Of a stretch of 64,000 bases of DNA, positions 33,191 through 45,420 are shown in pieces. Location: positions 62,472,001 through 62,536,000 of the forward strand of contig CP136891.1 of assembly GCA_034359265.1 (NCBI GenBank), written 5' to 3'. Every line of letters starts with the position of its first letter. Positions within the stretch are counted from its first letter, which is position 1. Made by a program: the position numbers and the translations under genes. Origin of the DNA: Canna indica (Eukaryota > Streptophyta > Magnoliopsida > Zingiberales > Cannaceae). The notes below the pieces were generated by a model. It made no database searches. It was given only the letters and a program-made list of their open reading frames with translations, and was not told the DNA's origin.

Positions 33191-36127
33191 AATAGATCGT
33201 GTTGGACTGTTGGTCAAATGGTTTTAACTTTGAATATCACCTTTGTTTTAATAATAGCAAGATATTGATACATAGAGAGAGTGCATTTCCTCTAGAATTA
33301 ATTATGAGTTCTAAAGTCCATAGCACTTGTGGTGAGAGCTAATTGTTAACTAGCATTTTAGCACCGTAGGTTCTCATTTTCATGAAGATAACATTTTCAA
33401 CCCTAGACCTTCACTACCACAAACAAAAGATCCTTAAAAATCGAGCTAGTTATGAAGTTGCTCTTCATTTTTATATGAACTTAACACATGAAGTGCCTAC
33501 ATATACATACAAATAAGCTAGTCACAGATAGAGTGCCAATCATAGACAACTATGGACTATAACGTGAGAGTTGTGTTTGCATAGGGAAGGGAGGATAGTG
33601 TGATTCCAAAGATACAATTGATAGCGCGGAAGTCCTTAGGGTTGTTGTACATGCATGATAGCCCCTCAAAACATAGGTGTATTTTAAATGGTCTCACAAT
33701 TTTTATAATATAACAAATGAGGTCCCAATTTCAATCAGTTGTATTAATATTTGTTAATGATCTATTTACAAGTTTATGAGATAGCTAACACAATACAATA
33801 ACATGATACCAAGTTATATATAGTTTCAAACAAATGGTGTTGCATATGAACCAGTTAATAATATCATAATATGCTATCTTGCTCTTAAGAAGCTTCACGA
33901 GTCATTAAATAGGCATTCTCTATGTTAGTAGTTAAAGTCTTTTAGCATGCTAGATAGATGGTGAATAGTGTATATACAGTAATATTTCAAACTAGATGAG
34001 ATCGAGACAAATATAAGCTAATTATAGGTGTGCGGTATTTAAATTAAGCAATTTATAATTCAATGTTACGTAAGATCAACAATAAGAACAACACTAGTAA
34101 TGCAATGGTAACACATAAAATTTATAATGGTTTGGTTTGAACCAAGCTTGTATCCACTACTTAAGTACTTTGTTTAGGATTTCAAGCAAATGCACTAGTA
34201 AAAATATCCTACAAGAGATTTTACAACACAAGGTATCTCAAACACGACAAGCTACAAGTAAATTATTTCTATTAGAAATACAAGTTGATTTATGTCTTTT
34301 GCACCAAGGCAATCACTCAAATTAGTCCCTCTTGAAATGAATACAAATTTTTTATTGTTAAAAAAAAAACACTCAAACTAGACCTAACAATCATAAATTT
34401 AAGGAAATAATAAGATAAACCAAAAATGCAAAATACAAGTAGAGGAGTTTAGATATATGCAAACATAATTTGCTTCCTTCTTTGTTGTCTTCTAATCCAT
34501 TAATTGTAGTATTGCGATGATGATTTGTTAGGTAAACAATGGCTACTTGAAGGGATTAGTGCAAAAATAGCTCTTTTTTGATACACAAGGTTTGGCACGA
34601 GGTAATCATAAAAATACAATTCAATATGGCTCTCTCGGGTGTCTAAGAGGCAGAAGGCAAAAGGATGAATTTCATAGATTAGGTTAGAACACAAGGGGTA
34701 GGCAGCGCCACAATGGTTAGATATCAAGCCATTATATACGAAGTCAGAGGAAGTTTGATCATTACTGAATCGACTAATTAACCTTTAGTCGGACTTTGGT
34801 TAAATGCTATCGTTCATTTTTTTATCAAGTCAGATTATGTTCGACCACACATTAGCCGAAAAAACTTCTATTCATTTTTAATCATTTTATATTCGATCTA
34901 TGTTTTGAGGCTTTAGGATAACTGAGAATCATCCTTACAAGGCTCTCAAATGTTACATCCTAGTTTCTATACCCGTAACTATTTGATGAACTTCTTCATA
35001 AAAGATCAATATTTTTTTTTGTTTCGCTAATACAACATATTGAGGTTGAATCTTATTCCATTGTATTTTCTAAGTCACGACTCTATCTATAATTGCGACT
35101 ATGGTTGAACTTTTTTAAGTAATTATTCCTCATTCAAATAATGGACCTGGGATTACTAAACTAATTGTAAAATTATATTAAAGATGATGGAGATTAATTG
35201 GGTTCTAATCGAAGAAGGTGATGGGTTACATTGAGTCCATGTACATCAGAGTTATTAAACAATTAACCATTTGGATCCCAAGTCCTGAAGAGACATGAGA
35301 AGAAGAACCATCCATGTATCAATTAAAAGAATTAAAAATGACCCAATGCAATGTTGTTGAGGTGTACATTGATTGGTTGGTTCCACATAGAATTCCATTG
35401 ATGTAAACCCACCAGCTAAACCACAGCACATAGCTAGTTGACAGTGAGTTTGATGATGCCTGTGATCATGATTTTGATTAAGAGCTCACCAATTCTTACT
35501 TTCTTAATCAAGTATGGATCATTAATTAGGCCACCATGCACCAAAAAGTCTTCTGAATACAGTTTTCTTATAAGTGGTCTTCATTTCAATTTTAGATATT
35601 TGTTCATAAAATGTCCTTATGTTGCAAAAATATTAATTTTAAAAAAAATAATATTTAAAAATCTAAAACTATTATAAATATAAAATAATTATGTTTTATA
35701 TTTTATATTCACCGTATAAAAAACTTAAGGGTAAAGTAGAAAATAATGTGATAGTGCTCATTGACTGAAAAATATTGACCCTACATGCTAAAAATCCAAA
35801 GATGAGGGCTCATTTAACTAAATTGCATCTGAATAAATATGCATAAATTTCATGTGAATTTAAATATTGATGTGCTGATTGGTGGAAAAGTTGAAGAAGT
35901 CCCATGGAAATTATGGGCCTTGAAGAGAAGGGCTATGGGAAGGTTCTCACACTTATCTTTGTAGAGGAATTTTAAGTATCACATTTCCTAGATTATAAGT
36001 TTCTGAAAGAAACATTTTCTAAAATAAAAATAGGCTAAAATAAAATGCTTTTATATTCATTTTCATACGAGAAACTTACTTGAAAATTTGGAGTTAGTAC
36101 TTATATTACATGCATTAACTTAACATC
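33191..36127. other. AT-rich stretch, no confirmed feature
   Basis: No conserved protein is visible. 34120-34330 (GGTTTGAACCAAGCTTGTAT, GTATCCACTAC, CAAGGCAATCACTC) recalls the body of copia LTRs and may be a heavily decayed LTR in minus orientation. An A run (9) is at about 34362-34370. Confidence 0.35.
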
Positions 36128-36727
36128 ATTTAGGAAGAAAATCGGTCTTCCAACAAGGATCCAAAAATTCAAACGTCAAAAGTAAAAAAAATTAAAATTA
36201 AAATGAATAAATCCAGAAAATACAAAGAACACCAAGATTTACGTGGTTAGACCGGCGGAATATCGATCCTACTCCACGAGGAGAAAAGGACACTAATAGA
36301 GAGGAAATTCGGTCAGTATAAGAGAATCATAATAAAACTGATAACTAAAACTGTAAATGAAAAATATTGCCTTAACTCGGATATTTTTTTGCACCCCGAA
36401 ATCTAGATTTTTGCTTCTACCTGAAAACTATTGATGCGGCGTCTTGCACTTTTGATCTTCTTACTTCTGCCTGAGACGGTGTGAAGGAGAAGAGAGCCAC
36501 CAGAAAATAACCTTGTTTGAGAAATAGAGCAGATGGGATGATTTTTCAATTTGTATTAGGCTCCCCTTTTATACTAGAAAGGAGAGCCGACTTATGCATC
36601 TAATTCAGCGGCTAGAAAATTATTGCGTCGTTCAATTGGATCATAAGTTTGCAACAATTCTTTTGATTGAAGAAATCTGCAATTGGAGAGGATGACATGC
36701 GGAATTGAAGGCTTCAAATTGAAAACA
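36128..36727 (-). repeat. copia-2 3' LTR
   Basis: It aligns along its length with 46533-47088: shared AACACCAAGATTTACGTG, CCGATCCTAC, CTCCCCTTTTATACTAGA and GAATTGAAGGCTTCAAATTG. The inner end at 36727 is taken where the minus strand starts TGTTTTCAATTTGAAGC. The expected polypurine tract beside it is missing. Confidence 0.8.
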
Positions 36728-37120
36728 TCAAGAATCCTCAAGAAAACATCAAGCACCAAGAAATCTCAACAACCATCAAGAATCCTCAAGAAAACATCAA
36801 GAATTTGAAGAAGAAATGCGTGGCACAGCAAGGGTAGGGGCGACCAAATCGCCAAAAATTCGATCCGACGAAATCATGACGACGATAGGAAAACCCTTGA
36901 TATGAAAGCTCATCGAATACGACAAAATCGAATTAAAAATCGACAAAACCCCGTGACATAAGGGTGGCGGCATGGCTGATGAAAAGAGGGAAATAGGAAG
37001 GCTAATCCACTCACCTTTTTAGAGAAACCGAGTAGGAAGAAGAAGCGGGGGATCTTCCTATGTTGAACGTCGACGAACTCGCGAAATCCCGACTCCGGCA
37101 GCTCCTCCTCTTGGCGTCAC

Positions 37121-37162
<42 letters not shown>

Positions 37163-37511
37163 GTGACGTGCGGCTGAAAACAATAGCCGTGCGCCCCCAT
37201 TTGGTAATTTATGGGCCTTGGTTGGGCAAATTACCAAAACGTCATCACTTATTTGCTCAACTTCTAAAATTTATAACTAATTTATTCTAACTCCGATTCG
37301 AGCACCGATTGAACCGCTAAATTTATTTCGAGACCCTCTATCATATTAGCATGCTAAACCATAGAAACAAAATAAATATATTTTTTCTAAATTTTTTTTT
37401 CATATATAAAGCTTACCTAAATTAAATTTTGTGGCTTTACACCAATTCGCGCTAACTCGAGCCCATGGTCCCCTGCTAAAGAATATAATATTATTTTAGA
37501 ATTTTTGGGCA
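36728..37511 (-). repeat. gypsy 3' LTR
   Basis: On the minus strand it starts TGCCCAAAAATTCT at 37511, directly after a polypurine tract. It contains CGATCCGACGAAATC, AAAGCTCATCGAATACGA, a (CT)n tract at 37121-37159 and a GCGGCTGAAAACA stretch, all shared with the other LTR. The sequence CATCAAGAATCCTCAAGAAA is present twice near its left end (36726 and 36775). The left end is approximate. Confidence 0.75.
37121..37159. repeat. (CT)n microsatellite in the gypsy LTR
   Basis: About twenty CT units. The same place in the other LTR has a C run then a short CT run. Confidence 0.9.
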
Positions 37512-37512
37512 T

Positions 37513-37532
37513 AATAATTCCTCCCCCCTTAA
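37513..37532 (-). other. gypsy polypurine tract
   Basis: The minus strand reads AAGGGGGGAGGAATTATTA directly before the LTR start TGCCC. It primes plus-strand DNA synthesis and fixes the LTR boundary. Confidence 0.75.
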
Positions 37533-37619
37533 AGAAAATTCATCATCGAATTTTGAGATGAAGAAAAGAAGCTCACATCGGCATCAAAAGGGTACGAGTA
37601 GTTCTCTCTAATATTCTGC

Positions 37620-38130
37620 TCGACCTCCCAAGTGGCCTCCTACTCTGAGTGGTGCTCCCAACGAATTTTCACCAAGGGGACCTCCTTGGACCTCAGCTTC
37701 CTCACCTGCTTGCCTAGGATCTCTATAGGCCGCTCCTCATAAGAAATGGTCAGATCAACCTCCACCACAGCAACATCTAGAATATGAGACTCATCCCGAA
37801 CATACCACTTAAGCATGGAGACATGGAAGATATGATGCACTCGATCCATGCTAGGCGGTAGAGCCAACTCATAATCAACCGCTCCTCAGCGCCGCAAAAT
37901 AGGGAAATACTCGATGAATTTGGGACTCAACTTTCCCTTCCTCCCAAAGCGCATAACCCCATTCACAGGGGACACCTCCAGGAAGACTGAATCCCCTTCC
38001 TGAAACTTCACACCGTGGGCTTTACCATTGGCATACATCTTCTGACGACTCTGAGCTGCTAGAAGTCGCTCCTTAATCAGCTTCACTTTCTTAACGGTGT
38101 CATGAACCAAGTTCGGCCATAGCATCTGGG
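37620..38130 (-). pseudogene. gypsy integrase C-terminus and chromodomain-like tail
   Basis: One piece (37886-38125) has AQSRQKMYANGKAHGVKFQE and GDSVFLEVSPVNGVMRFGRK, then KGKLSPKFI, the usual integrase C-terminal region of plant chromoviruses. A frame break follows. The next (37640-37867) reads RVHHIFHVSMLKWYV, YEERPIEILGKQVRKLRSKE and VPLVKIRWEHHSE, then a stop, a chromodomain-like end that in relatives targets integration to chromatin. Confidence 0.8.
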
Positions 38131-38900
38131 ACTCGCCGGCCTCAAATCAGCCTATCGGCGACCTGCACCTGCGCCCGTACAAAGCCTCAAATGGGGCCAT
38201 ACAGATGCTGCTATGGTGGCTGTTATTATAGCCGAACTCTATAAAGGGTAGATGCTTCTTCCAGCTACCCTCCAAGTCCATCACGCACGCCCTCAGCATG
38301 TCCTCAAGCATCTGAATGGTACTCTCTGACTGATCGTTTGTCTGAGGATGAAAAGCATACTGAACTGCATCTGTGTACCCAAAGCCTCCTAAAACGACTG
38401 CCAGAACTGAGTACCTTGGTCGGATATGATCATAATTGGAATCCCATGGTAAGCCGCAATACGATCAAGGAACAACCGTGCATACTGTTCGACAGAAAAA
38501 GTGGTCTTCACCGAAATAAAGTGCGCTGACTTGGTTAGGCGATCCACCACCACCCAAATAGAGTCATTTCTTTTTTCTGACCTTTGTAACCAGTAACAAA
38601 GTCCATGATGATCTTTTCCAATTTCCATTCTGGTACCTCGAGATTCTGCAACAATCCTGTGGGTCTCAAGTGTTTGGCCTTTACCTGCTGACAGACTAAA
38701 CATCTGGATATGAACATGCCACCTCCCGCTTCATCCCTTTCCACCAGTAATGCTGCCTCAGATCTTGGTACATCTTGGTGGCCCCCGAATGCATAGTGTA
38801 AGTGGAACAGTGGGCCACCTCTAGTACCCACCTACGAACCTCTACCATGTCTGGTACCATGATCCTATTCTTGTATATGAGAATCACCTCAGAGTCCACT
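38131..38900 (-). pseudogene. gypsy integrase zinc-binding and core domains
   Basis: The HHCC zinc region is visible as [36 protein letters not shown] and [19 protein letters not shown]. The core follows with [23 protein letters not shown], and [11 protein letters not shown] (second Asp region), then in broken frames up to 38131 a stretch with [11 protein letters not shown]. Many frameshifts separate these. The catalytic Glu region is too broken to score. Confidence 0.8.
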
Positions 38901-40130
38901 CTGAAAACTCTGCATCACCTCTCACAACTAGATCATTCGTCAGAGAATAGAAAGCATCCTCACCCTGAGCCGTTCGTAGCATATCAACCAAAGTGGACTG
39001 TACACGCATGTGTGCCACCAATCCACCTGAATCAGCCACGTATAACAAATCCCCTGGGCCCAGGCTCACTGCCAGATCTCTGGCCAGGGATCTCCTACTC
39101 ACGACCAAGTGGGCTAAGCTCCCCATCGACTTCCTTCTCAAAACATCTACTACTATATTTGCCTTTCCTAGGTGATACTGAAGAGTGTAGTCATAATCTT
39201 TTAATAGCTCAAGCCATCTTTGTTGCATCAAATTCAGATCCTTTTAAGAAAGCAGATACTAGAGGCTCTTGTGATCGATGAATATGTCACATGCCTCCCC
39301 ATATAAGTAGTGATGTCACAGCTTTAAGGCAAAGACTATGGCCGCCAACTCCAAATCATGAGTCAGATAATTCTTCTCATGGAATTTCAGCTACCTGGAT
39401 GTGTATGCGATCACTCTATCGTGTTGCACCAGAACGCACCCCAATTCTACTCCCAAAGAATCACAATAGACTATAAATCCTCCCAACCCCGATGGTAGTG
39501 CTAGTACAAGAGCGGTAGTCAAGCGGTCCTTGAGCTTCTAAAAGTCTCATCACATTTGATATCCTAGATAAACTTTACTTTCTTCTGAGTTAGGTGTGTG
39601 AGCGGGGCAACAATTTTGGAGAAATTTTCTACGAACTTTCTGTAGTAGCTGGCTAACCCCAAGAAGCTGCAGACCTCGGTCATGCTGGTCGGACTCTCCC
39701 AATTCTGAACTGTCTCAATCTTCGTAGTATCAACTTTCACACCATCTCGGGATATAATAAGCCTCAAAAATCCCGCGCTGGTCAATTAGAACTCACACTT
39801 CGAGAATTTTGCAAAGAGTTGGTGTTGTCTAAGGGTCTCCAGAACTACCCTCAAGTGCTCTCTGTGCTCAGCGTCGCTCCTGGAATATACCAGAATATCA
39901 TCAATGAAGACTATCATGAATCTGTCCAAAAAATCCTTGAACACCTGGTTCATCAACTCCATGAAGGCTGCCGGGGTGTTAGTAAGCCCAAAGGACATGA
40001 CCAAGAATTTAAAGTGTCCATACCGCATCCTGGAAGCCATTTTCTAGATATCCTGATCCCTAATCCTCAACTGATGATACCTTGACCTCATATCGATCTT
40101 TGAGAACAACTAAGCCCCCCCTGCAATTAA
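38884..40130 (-). pseudogene. gypsy reverse transcriptase (C-terminal half) and RNase H
   Basis: The RT shows [20 protein letters not shown] and the catalytic FIDD (39897-39908) in [14 protein letters not shown], followed by [20 protein letters not shown] and GFLRLIISRDGVKVDTTKIE, then CSFLGLASYYRKFVENFSKI. RNase H pieces lie between 39560 and 38890 and end with RWLELLKDYDYTLQYHLGKA. Frame breaks occur near 39786, 39564 and 39231. This is the family-typical order protease-RT-RNase H-integrase. Confidence 0.85.
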
Positions 40131-40842
40131 TCAAATAAGTCGTCAATCCTAGGAAGCGGGTATCGATTCTCGACAGTCACCTTATTGAGCTGTCGGTAGT
40201 CGATGTACATCCACATAGACCCATCTTTCTTTTTCACGAACAACACCGGTGCCCCCCAGGGCGAGACACTTGGGCGAATAAACCCAATGTCTAACAGCTC
40301 CTGCAACTGCACTTTAAGCTCCCTCAGCTCAGCGGGTGCCATTCGATATGGGGGGATCAATATAGGCTTCACCCCCAACTGCATATCAATACAAAACTCT
40401 GTCTCCCGCACTGGTAGCAGTCCCGACGACTCCTTAGGAAACACATCTAGAAAGTCCATGACAACTGGAGTACTCTCAATGCTGCTGGCCGAGCCCTCGT
40501 CGGTAACATTTGCAGAGACAAAGCCAAGAAGGACTGATAGCCATCCACCATCAGCTTGCAGGCCTGGAGAGCAAAGATCACCCTGATATATTCCCGGCTT
40601 GAAAATTTTGTAACCACCTTTGTCCTGCAATTAACTAATGCATAATAGGCTGATAGCCAGTTCATGCTCAGAATTACATCCAACTCTAAGATCGATAATA
40701 GCATCAGCTCCGCTTTCATATCGTGCCCACCTATGGAAATGTCGCAATCTCTCAAGACCGTACTCACAACAACAGTACTGCTCGTAGGTGTAGACATTGC
40801 TAATGGTTCAGCTAACCAACTTTTATCTTTCCCCAACCTCAA
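40127..40842 (-). pseudogene. gypsy protease and RT N-terminal half
   Basis: Protease sequence (40447-40842) has VSTVLRDCDISIGGHDMKAE, LLSILELDVILSMNWL (family I-L-G-M-DWL with G changed) and CRTKVVTKF. The RT start (40127-40630) has [36 protein letters not shown] and [20 protein letters not shown], then [13 protein letters not shown]. Nothing resembling Gag follows on the 5' side; the sequence meets the 5' LTR near 40843, so gag and PBS were deleted. Confidence 0.85.
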
Positions 40843-40845
40843 TAA

Positions 40846-41567
40846 CCATCAAGAATCCTCAATAAAACATCTAGAATTTGAAGAAGAAGGAGGCGGCACA
40901 ACAAGGGTAGGGGCGGCCAAATCGCCCAAAACTCGATCCGACGAAATCACAACGACGATAGGAAAGCCCTTGATATGAAAGCTCATCGAATACGATGCAA
41001 TCGAATTAAAATTTTAATTCGGCAAAACCCCATGACATAGGGGTGGCAGCATGGCTGATCCACTCACCTTTTTGGAGAAACCGGGAAGGAAGAAGAAGCG
41101 GGGGATCTTCTTACGTTGAACCTTGACGAACTCGCGAAATCCCGACTCTAGCAGCTCCTCATCTTGGTGTCACATCCTCTCCCCCCCCCCCCCCCCCCCT
41201 CTCTCTCTCTCTTGGGTGGAGTGCGGCTGAAAACAGCAGCCGTGCGCCCTCCTTAGGTAATTTATGGGCCCTGGTTGTCCTAAATTACCAAAACGCCCTC
41301 AGTTATTCATCGGACTTCTAAAATCCATAACTAATTCATTCTAACTCCGATTGGAGTTCCGATTGAATCGCTAAATTCGTCTCGAGACACTCTACCATAT
41401 TAGCATGCTAAACCATAGAGAGAAAAAATAAATATAGTTTTCCTAAAAAATTTTTCCATATATAAAGCTTACCCAAATTAAATTTCGCGGCTCTACGCCA
41501 ATCCACACTAACTCGGGCCCACGGTCGTCTACTAAAGAATAAAATATTATTTTATAATTTTTGGGCA
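40846..41567 (-). repeat. gypsy 5' LTR, inner end truncated
   Basis: It aligns with 36767-37511 and ends at 41567 with the complement of TGCCCAAAAATT. No primer binding site lies at its inner edge. It carries a run of 19 C (41181-41199) followed by CT repeats where the other LTR has only CT. Confidence 0.75.
41181..41212. repeat. C(19) run and (CT)n
   Basis: Nineteen consecutive C then six CT units in the gypsy 5' LTR. Its twin LTR has no C run. Confidence 0.9.
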
Positions 41568-42152
41568 TAACATAACATGTGCCTTGAATCATCCTAACCA
41601 AGTTCATGTAGTACTCAAACTTGATTGTTGGTAGAACTTTTATTAGCATATCTGTAGGATTATGAGCTATGTCAATTTTTTGAAGCTTGATCTCCCCTTT
41701 TAAAAGAATGTCCTTGTTGAAGTGAAATCTCACATCGATGTGCTTTGTCATTTCATGATACATCTAGTCTTTTGATAGATAGATTGCACTCTGACTGTCG
41801 CTGTGTACAACTATGCCCACATTTTTGGAAGTTAGTTCTTTTAGGAGATTTCCTAGCCAAATTGCCTCTTTAATTGCTTCTGTAATGGTCATGTATTCTG
41901 CTTCAGTGGTAGAGAGGACAATTGTTGGTTGTAGTCCGGCTTTCCAACTTACTGTGGTTCCGTCTATAGTGAAGATGTAGGCAGTGATGGATCTCCTCTT
42001 ATCAAGATCACCGACATAGTCAGAGTCTGAATATCCGGCAAAAGATTGATTAGTTCCATAAAAAATAAGACCACTTTTATAAGTACCTTGTAGGTAGTGC
42101 AAAATCCATTTAACTGCCTCTCAATGTGCTTTTTTCGGATTTGCCAAGTATT
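41568..42152 (-). pseudogene. copia-2 RNase H, 3' portion
   Basis: The minus-strand frame reads VKWILHYLQGTYKSGLIFYG-like sequence, then GYSDSDYVGDLDKRRSITAY, IVLSTTEAEYMTITEAIKEA and IWLGNLL, with SDSQSAIYLSKD before a stop. The other piece has MYHEMTKHIDVRFHFNKDIL and IAHNPTDMLIKVLP. These are the catalytic and terminal motifs of copia RNase H. The gypsy insertion cuts off the element just after the ORF end. Confidence 0.85.
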
Positions 42153-43120
42153 TAGGGGTGTGCATGCATATCGGGTAAACCCGAAATCGGTTGGAACTGA
42201 CCCGATTGGGTAGGTTCCCGGTAGACTCGAATTAAATTCGAGTAGGGTTCGAGACAAAAATTTAGGAACTGGATAAAACCAGTTTCGGTCCCGGGTCCAA
42301 CACATCGGGTACCCGAAACTGGAACTAGAACTAGGGCTGTCCATTCGGTTCAACCCGAACCGAACCGAACCGAATTTCACCAAACCAAAATTTTTTTTAT
42401 ACCCGAATTCCAACCCGAACCCGAACCGAACTATACCTAAACCGATCTAACCCGAACCGAAATTATTCGGTTTGGTTCGGTTTTCAATCCGAAAATTGAA
42501 ATTTTAATTAATTCGGTTAAAAGTAAAAATTAAAAAATATTTTATAATACCCATTTACTTATCTATATTAAAAATTTAAAAATATATATTATTTTTTAAT
42601 TAATTCGGTTTTCGATTCGGGTCGGTTCCCGAATTTTGGGAACCGAATCCGAATCGAAATCCAAATTTCGATTTGGTTCGGGTCAAAGAACCGAACCTAC
42701 AACGGTTGAAATCGAACCGAGCCGAAAAATTCGGTTTGATTTTTTGGTTTGGTTCGGGTTGAACCAAATACTGGACAACCCTAACTGGAACCGGTACCTG
42801 GAACTTGTACTCTGGAACCTGTTCATTCAGGTTCAAAGATATAGGTTCCAGAACAGGTTTCAACAAGGAACTTGTTCATTTACAGGTTCTAGAACATGTT
42901 CCAACAGGGTACCCGAAACTTGTACCTTGGAACTTGTACGTATATGAATAGGTTCCAACAGGGTAACCGAAATTAGAATCGAAACTTGTGTTTTCGGGTA
43001 GGGTCCAGTTCTAGGTTCCAATAGGGTAGGGTTCGGTTCCAAAACTTAGGAACCGGTCCTATATAGGGTAGGGTTCGGGTATCATGAAAAATACAGGGTA
43101 CCCGGATTCGCTCACCCCTA
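42153..43120. mobile_element. hAT-type MITE-A in copia-2 (itself interrupted)
   Basis: The ends TAGGGGTGTGC (42153) and GCTCACCCCTA (43120) are inverted repeats. Flanking 8-mers CAAGTATT (42145-42152) and CATGTATC (43121-43128) match at 6 of 8 positions, fitting a decayed hAT 8-bp target duplication. Removing the element and one flank restores the family motif NRYMANP of copia between RT and RNase H. The interior is rich in GGTTCC and GGGTACCCG repeats with no ORF, apart from the inserted MITE-B. Confidence 0.8.
42332..42783. mobile_element. hAT-type MITE-B nested in MITE-A
   Basis: The ends TAGGGCTGTCC and GGACAACCCTA are inverted repeats. The flanking 8-mers ACTAGAAC (42324-42331) and ACTGGAAC (42784-42791) differ at one base. 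The interior has CCGAACCGAACCGAA repeats and an AT-rich centre. There is no transposase, so it is non-autonomous. Confidence 0.85.
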
Positions 43121-44150
43121 CATGTATCGGTTCACAACACTGATTTCACGTGCTATGTCTGGGCTGGTACAAATCATGGCGTACATGAGACTGCCAACGG
43201 CGCTTGCATAAAGTACCTGTGATATACCAATTCTTTCTTTTTCATTGTTTAGGCATAGTAATTTTGACAATTTGAAGTGATCGGCAAGAGGTATTTTGAC
43301 AGATTTTGCTTCTTGCATGCCAAAGCGCTCAACCACCTATTTTACACAAGTCTCCTGTATTAGGTATAGCTTTATTTTTGTTCAGTCACGCTTTATCTCC
43401 ATACCGAGGATTTTTCTTGCAACCCCAAGGTCCTTCATGTCAAATTCACCCTTAAGGTATTTCTTAAGCTTGTCTATTTCAGTATTATCTTTTGTCACAA
43501 TAAGCATATCATCATCAACATGAAGGAGCAGATAAATCATAGAAATAATTGATTTCTATAAATAAACACAACTGTCAAATGATGATCTACTGAAATCAAT
43601 ACCAAGCATAAACTAATCAAATCTCTTATACCATTGTCTGGAATATTGCTTGAGGCCATAGAGTGACTTCTTTAGGAGGCAGACGTGATCAACTTTATTT
43701 TTCTATTCAAACACTTCTAGTTGTGTCATGTAGATCTATTATTCTAAGTCACAGTGTATGAATATTGTCTTTACGTTAAGCTGTTCTAACTCCAAGTCTT
43801 GCATGACTACTAATGCTAGAAGAACACGAATAGATGTATGTACAACCACAAGAGAAAAAATATTTTTATAGTCAATACATACCTTTTGATTATATCACTT
43901 TGCCACAAGTTGAGCTTTATAGATACCGTCTTTTTTGAGTTCGTAGATCCACTTACACCCAACAAGTTTCTTGTGCGGTGGACGCTTCACAAGTTCCCAA
44001 GTATTATTTTTCTGCAAGGACTTGAATTCTTCTGTCATAGCTTCATGCCACTTTCTTGAATTCGTTTGATTTAGGGCTTCTTTATAGGATGTTGGTTCTT
44101 CCGTGCACGGGTTTTCTTCAGCCACTGCTAGAGCATAAGTAGTAACATTT
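43121..44150 (-). pseudogene. copia-2 reverse transcriptase, broken
   Basis: The start (43895-44125) reads EPTSYKEALNQTNSRKWHEA, MTEEFKSLQKNNTWELVKRP, and CKWIYELKKDG. The catalytic site appears near 43500 as LLHVDDDMLIV. The last piece (43118-43336) has MVERFGMQEAKSVKIPLADH and SAVGSLMYAMICTSPDIARE, then VVNRYM where MITE-A begins. Stops occur throughout. Confidence 0.8.
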
Positions 44151-44249
44151 GCATACCTAGGATTAGGACATGATGCTCTCTTAGGTCGGTTGAGGGCTAT
44201 GAAATAGGATGTTCCTCCTCGACCAGGTGTGGCTCCTCTTAGACCTGAA

Positions 44250-45420
44250 CATGTTCTTCAATGGTATGTTAATATTGAAGTAGTGTTATTGGCTTTTGTG
44301 GAAGGTGGTCGAGGTACAGGTGTAGGGAACCAAAATTCTTGGGAAGCAAGCTGAGGTGGTGTTTCTTCTTGTGGCACTGGAGATGTAGTTTCCTCAGAGT
44401 CTTCCTCTTTTTGATCCTCCTTTTTCATTTTCAAGAGGACATGTTCATCAAAAATCATATCTCTATGGATTTCTATTTTACAATTATTTAGACACCACAC
44501 TTTATAGCCTTGCACTCCGCTAGGATATCCTAAGAAAATATATTTCTTTGATCTAGGTTCTAATTTTTCTTCATTCACCCTGATATAGACAGTGCTCCCA
44601 AATTTTTTAAGATGGTCATAAGAAGCTGGCGACCCAGTCCATTTTTCCTCAAGCGTCTTTAATTCAATTGATGAAGATGAAGATCGATTTATCAGGTAGC
44701 AAGAGGTGGATGCAGCCTTTGCCCAAAAACTTTTAGAAAGGTTAGCATTAGAAAGCATACATCTTACCCTTTCTAGAAAGCATACATATTACCCTTTATA
44801 TGATGGTGCGGTTCATCCTTTCTGTTACTCCGTTCTGGTGATGTGTGTGGGGAACTGTGTGATACCTTATGATCCTTTCTCTGGAGCAAAAATCTTTAAA
44901 TTTCCACTACAAAATTCTAGGCCATTGTCGGTTCATAGGGTTCGAACATATCTACCGGTTTGCTTCTCGATCATTACCTTCCAGGACTAAAATTTAGAGA
45001 AGATATCAAATTTATTTTTAATAAAATATGTCTATACCTTCCTGGAGTAATCATCAATAAATGTAAACATGTATCAAGCTTCTCCTTGAGATTTAACCGA
45101 TGAAGGCCCCTAGAGGTGAGAGTGAATGTAGTCTAATTTTCCTTTAGATTAGTGTTGTCTTTAGGAGAATGAAACTCTTTTCTGTTTTCATAAATGCAAT
45201 GTTCACATAAATCAAGTTTAGCCAATTTTCGCTTTCCAAGTAGTCCCTTTTGTTCAAGTATTAGCATGCACCTTTTATTAATATGCCCTAATCTCATATG
45301 CCATAATTTAGTAAGTTCATCATCAGAGTGTTCAGAGGTTAGTATAGCCACACCACTTGTTATCGTTTTGCCTTCCAGGATGTATAGTTGGTTTACCTTT
45401 AGTGCATTCATTCTCTAAAC
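44250..45420 (-). pseudogene. copia-2 integrase and gag-pre-integrase domains, broken
   Basis: Gag-pre-integrase (45133-45411) has LYILEGKTITSGVA, LWHMRLGHINKRCMLILEQK and LCEHCIYENRKEF. The integrase core between 45130 and 44760 is decayed. Its C-terminal portion is open (44258-44758): ANLSKSFWAKAASTSCYLIN, HLKKFGSTVYIRVNEEKLEP and KYIFLGYPSGVQGYKVW. An acidic Pro/Glu linker follows. No intact DDE set is seen. Confidence 0.8.

Larger units (their letters stand above)
36728..41567 (-). mobile_element. Ty3/gypsy (chromovirus-like) retrotransposon nested in copia-2
   Basis: LTRs at about 36728-37511 and 40846-41567 are diverged copies. On the minus strand: 5' LTR, protease, RT, RNase H, integrase, chromodomain-like tail, polypurine tract, 3' LTR. 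Integrase after RT defines Ty3/gypsy. Gag and the primer binding site are absent, apparently deleted together with the inner end of the 5' LTR. Flanks AAACA (36723-36727) and TAACA (41568-41572) match at 4 of 5 bases and may be the target duplication. All ORFs are broken. Confidence 0.85.

Noticed and set aside
34020..34950. A solo LTR in minus orientation.
   Set aside because: Some phrases recall copia LTRs but no TG...CA ends or target duplication could be found.
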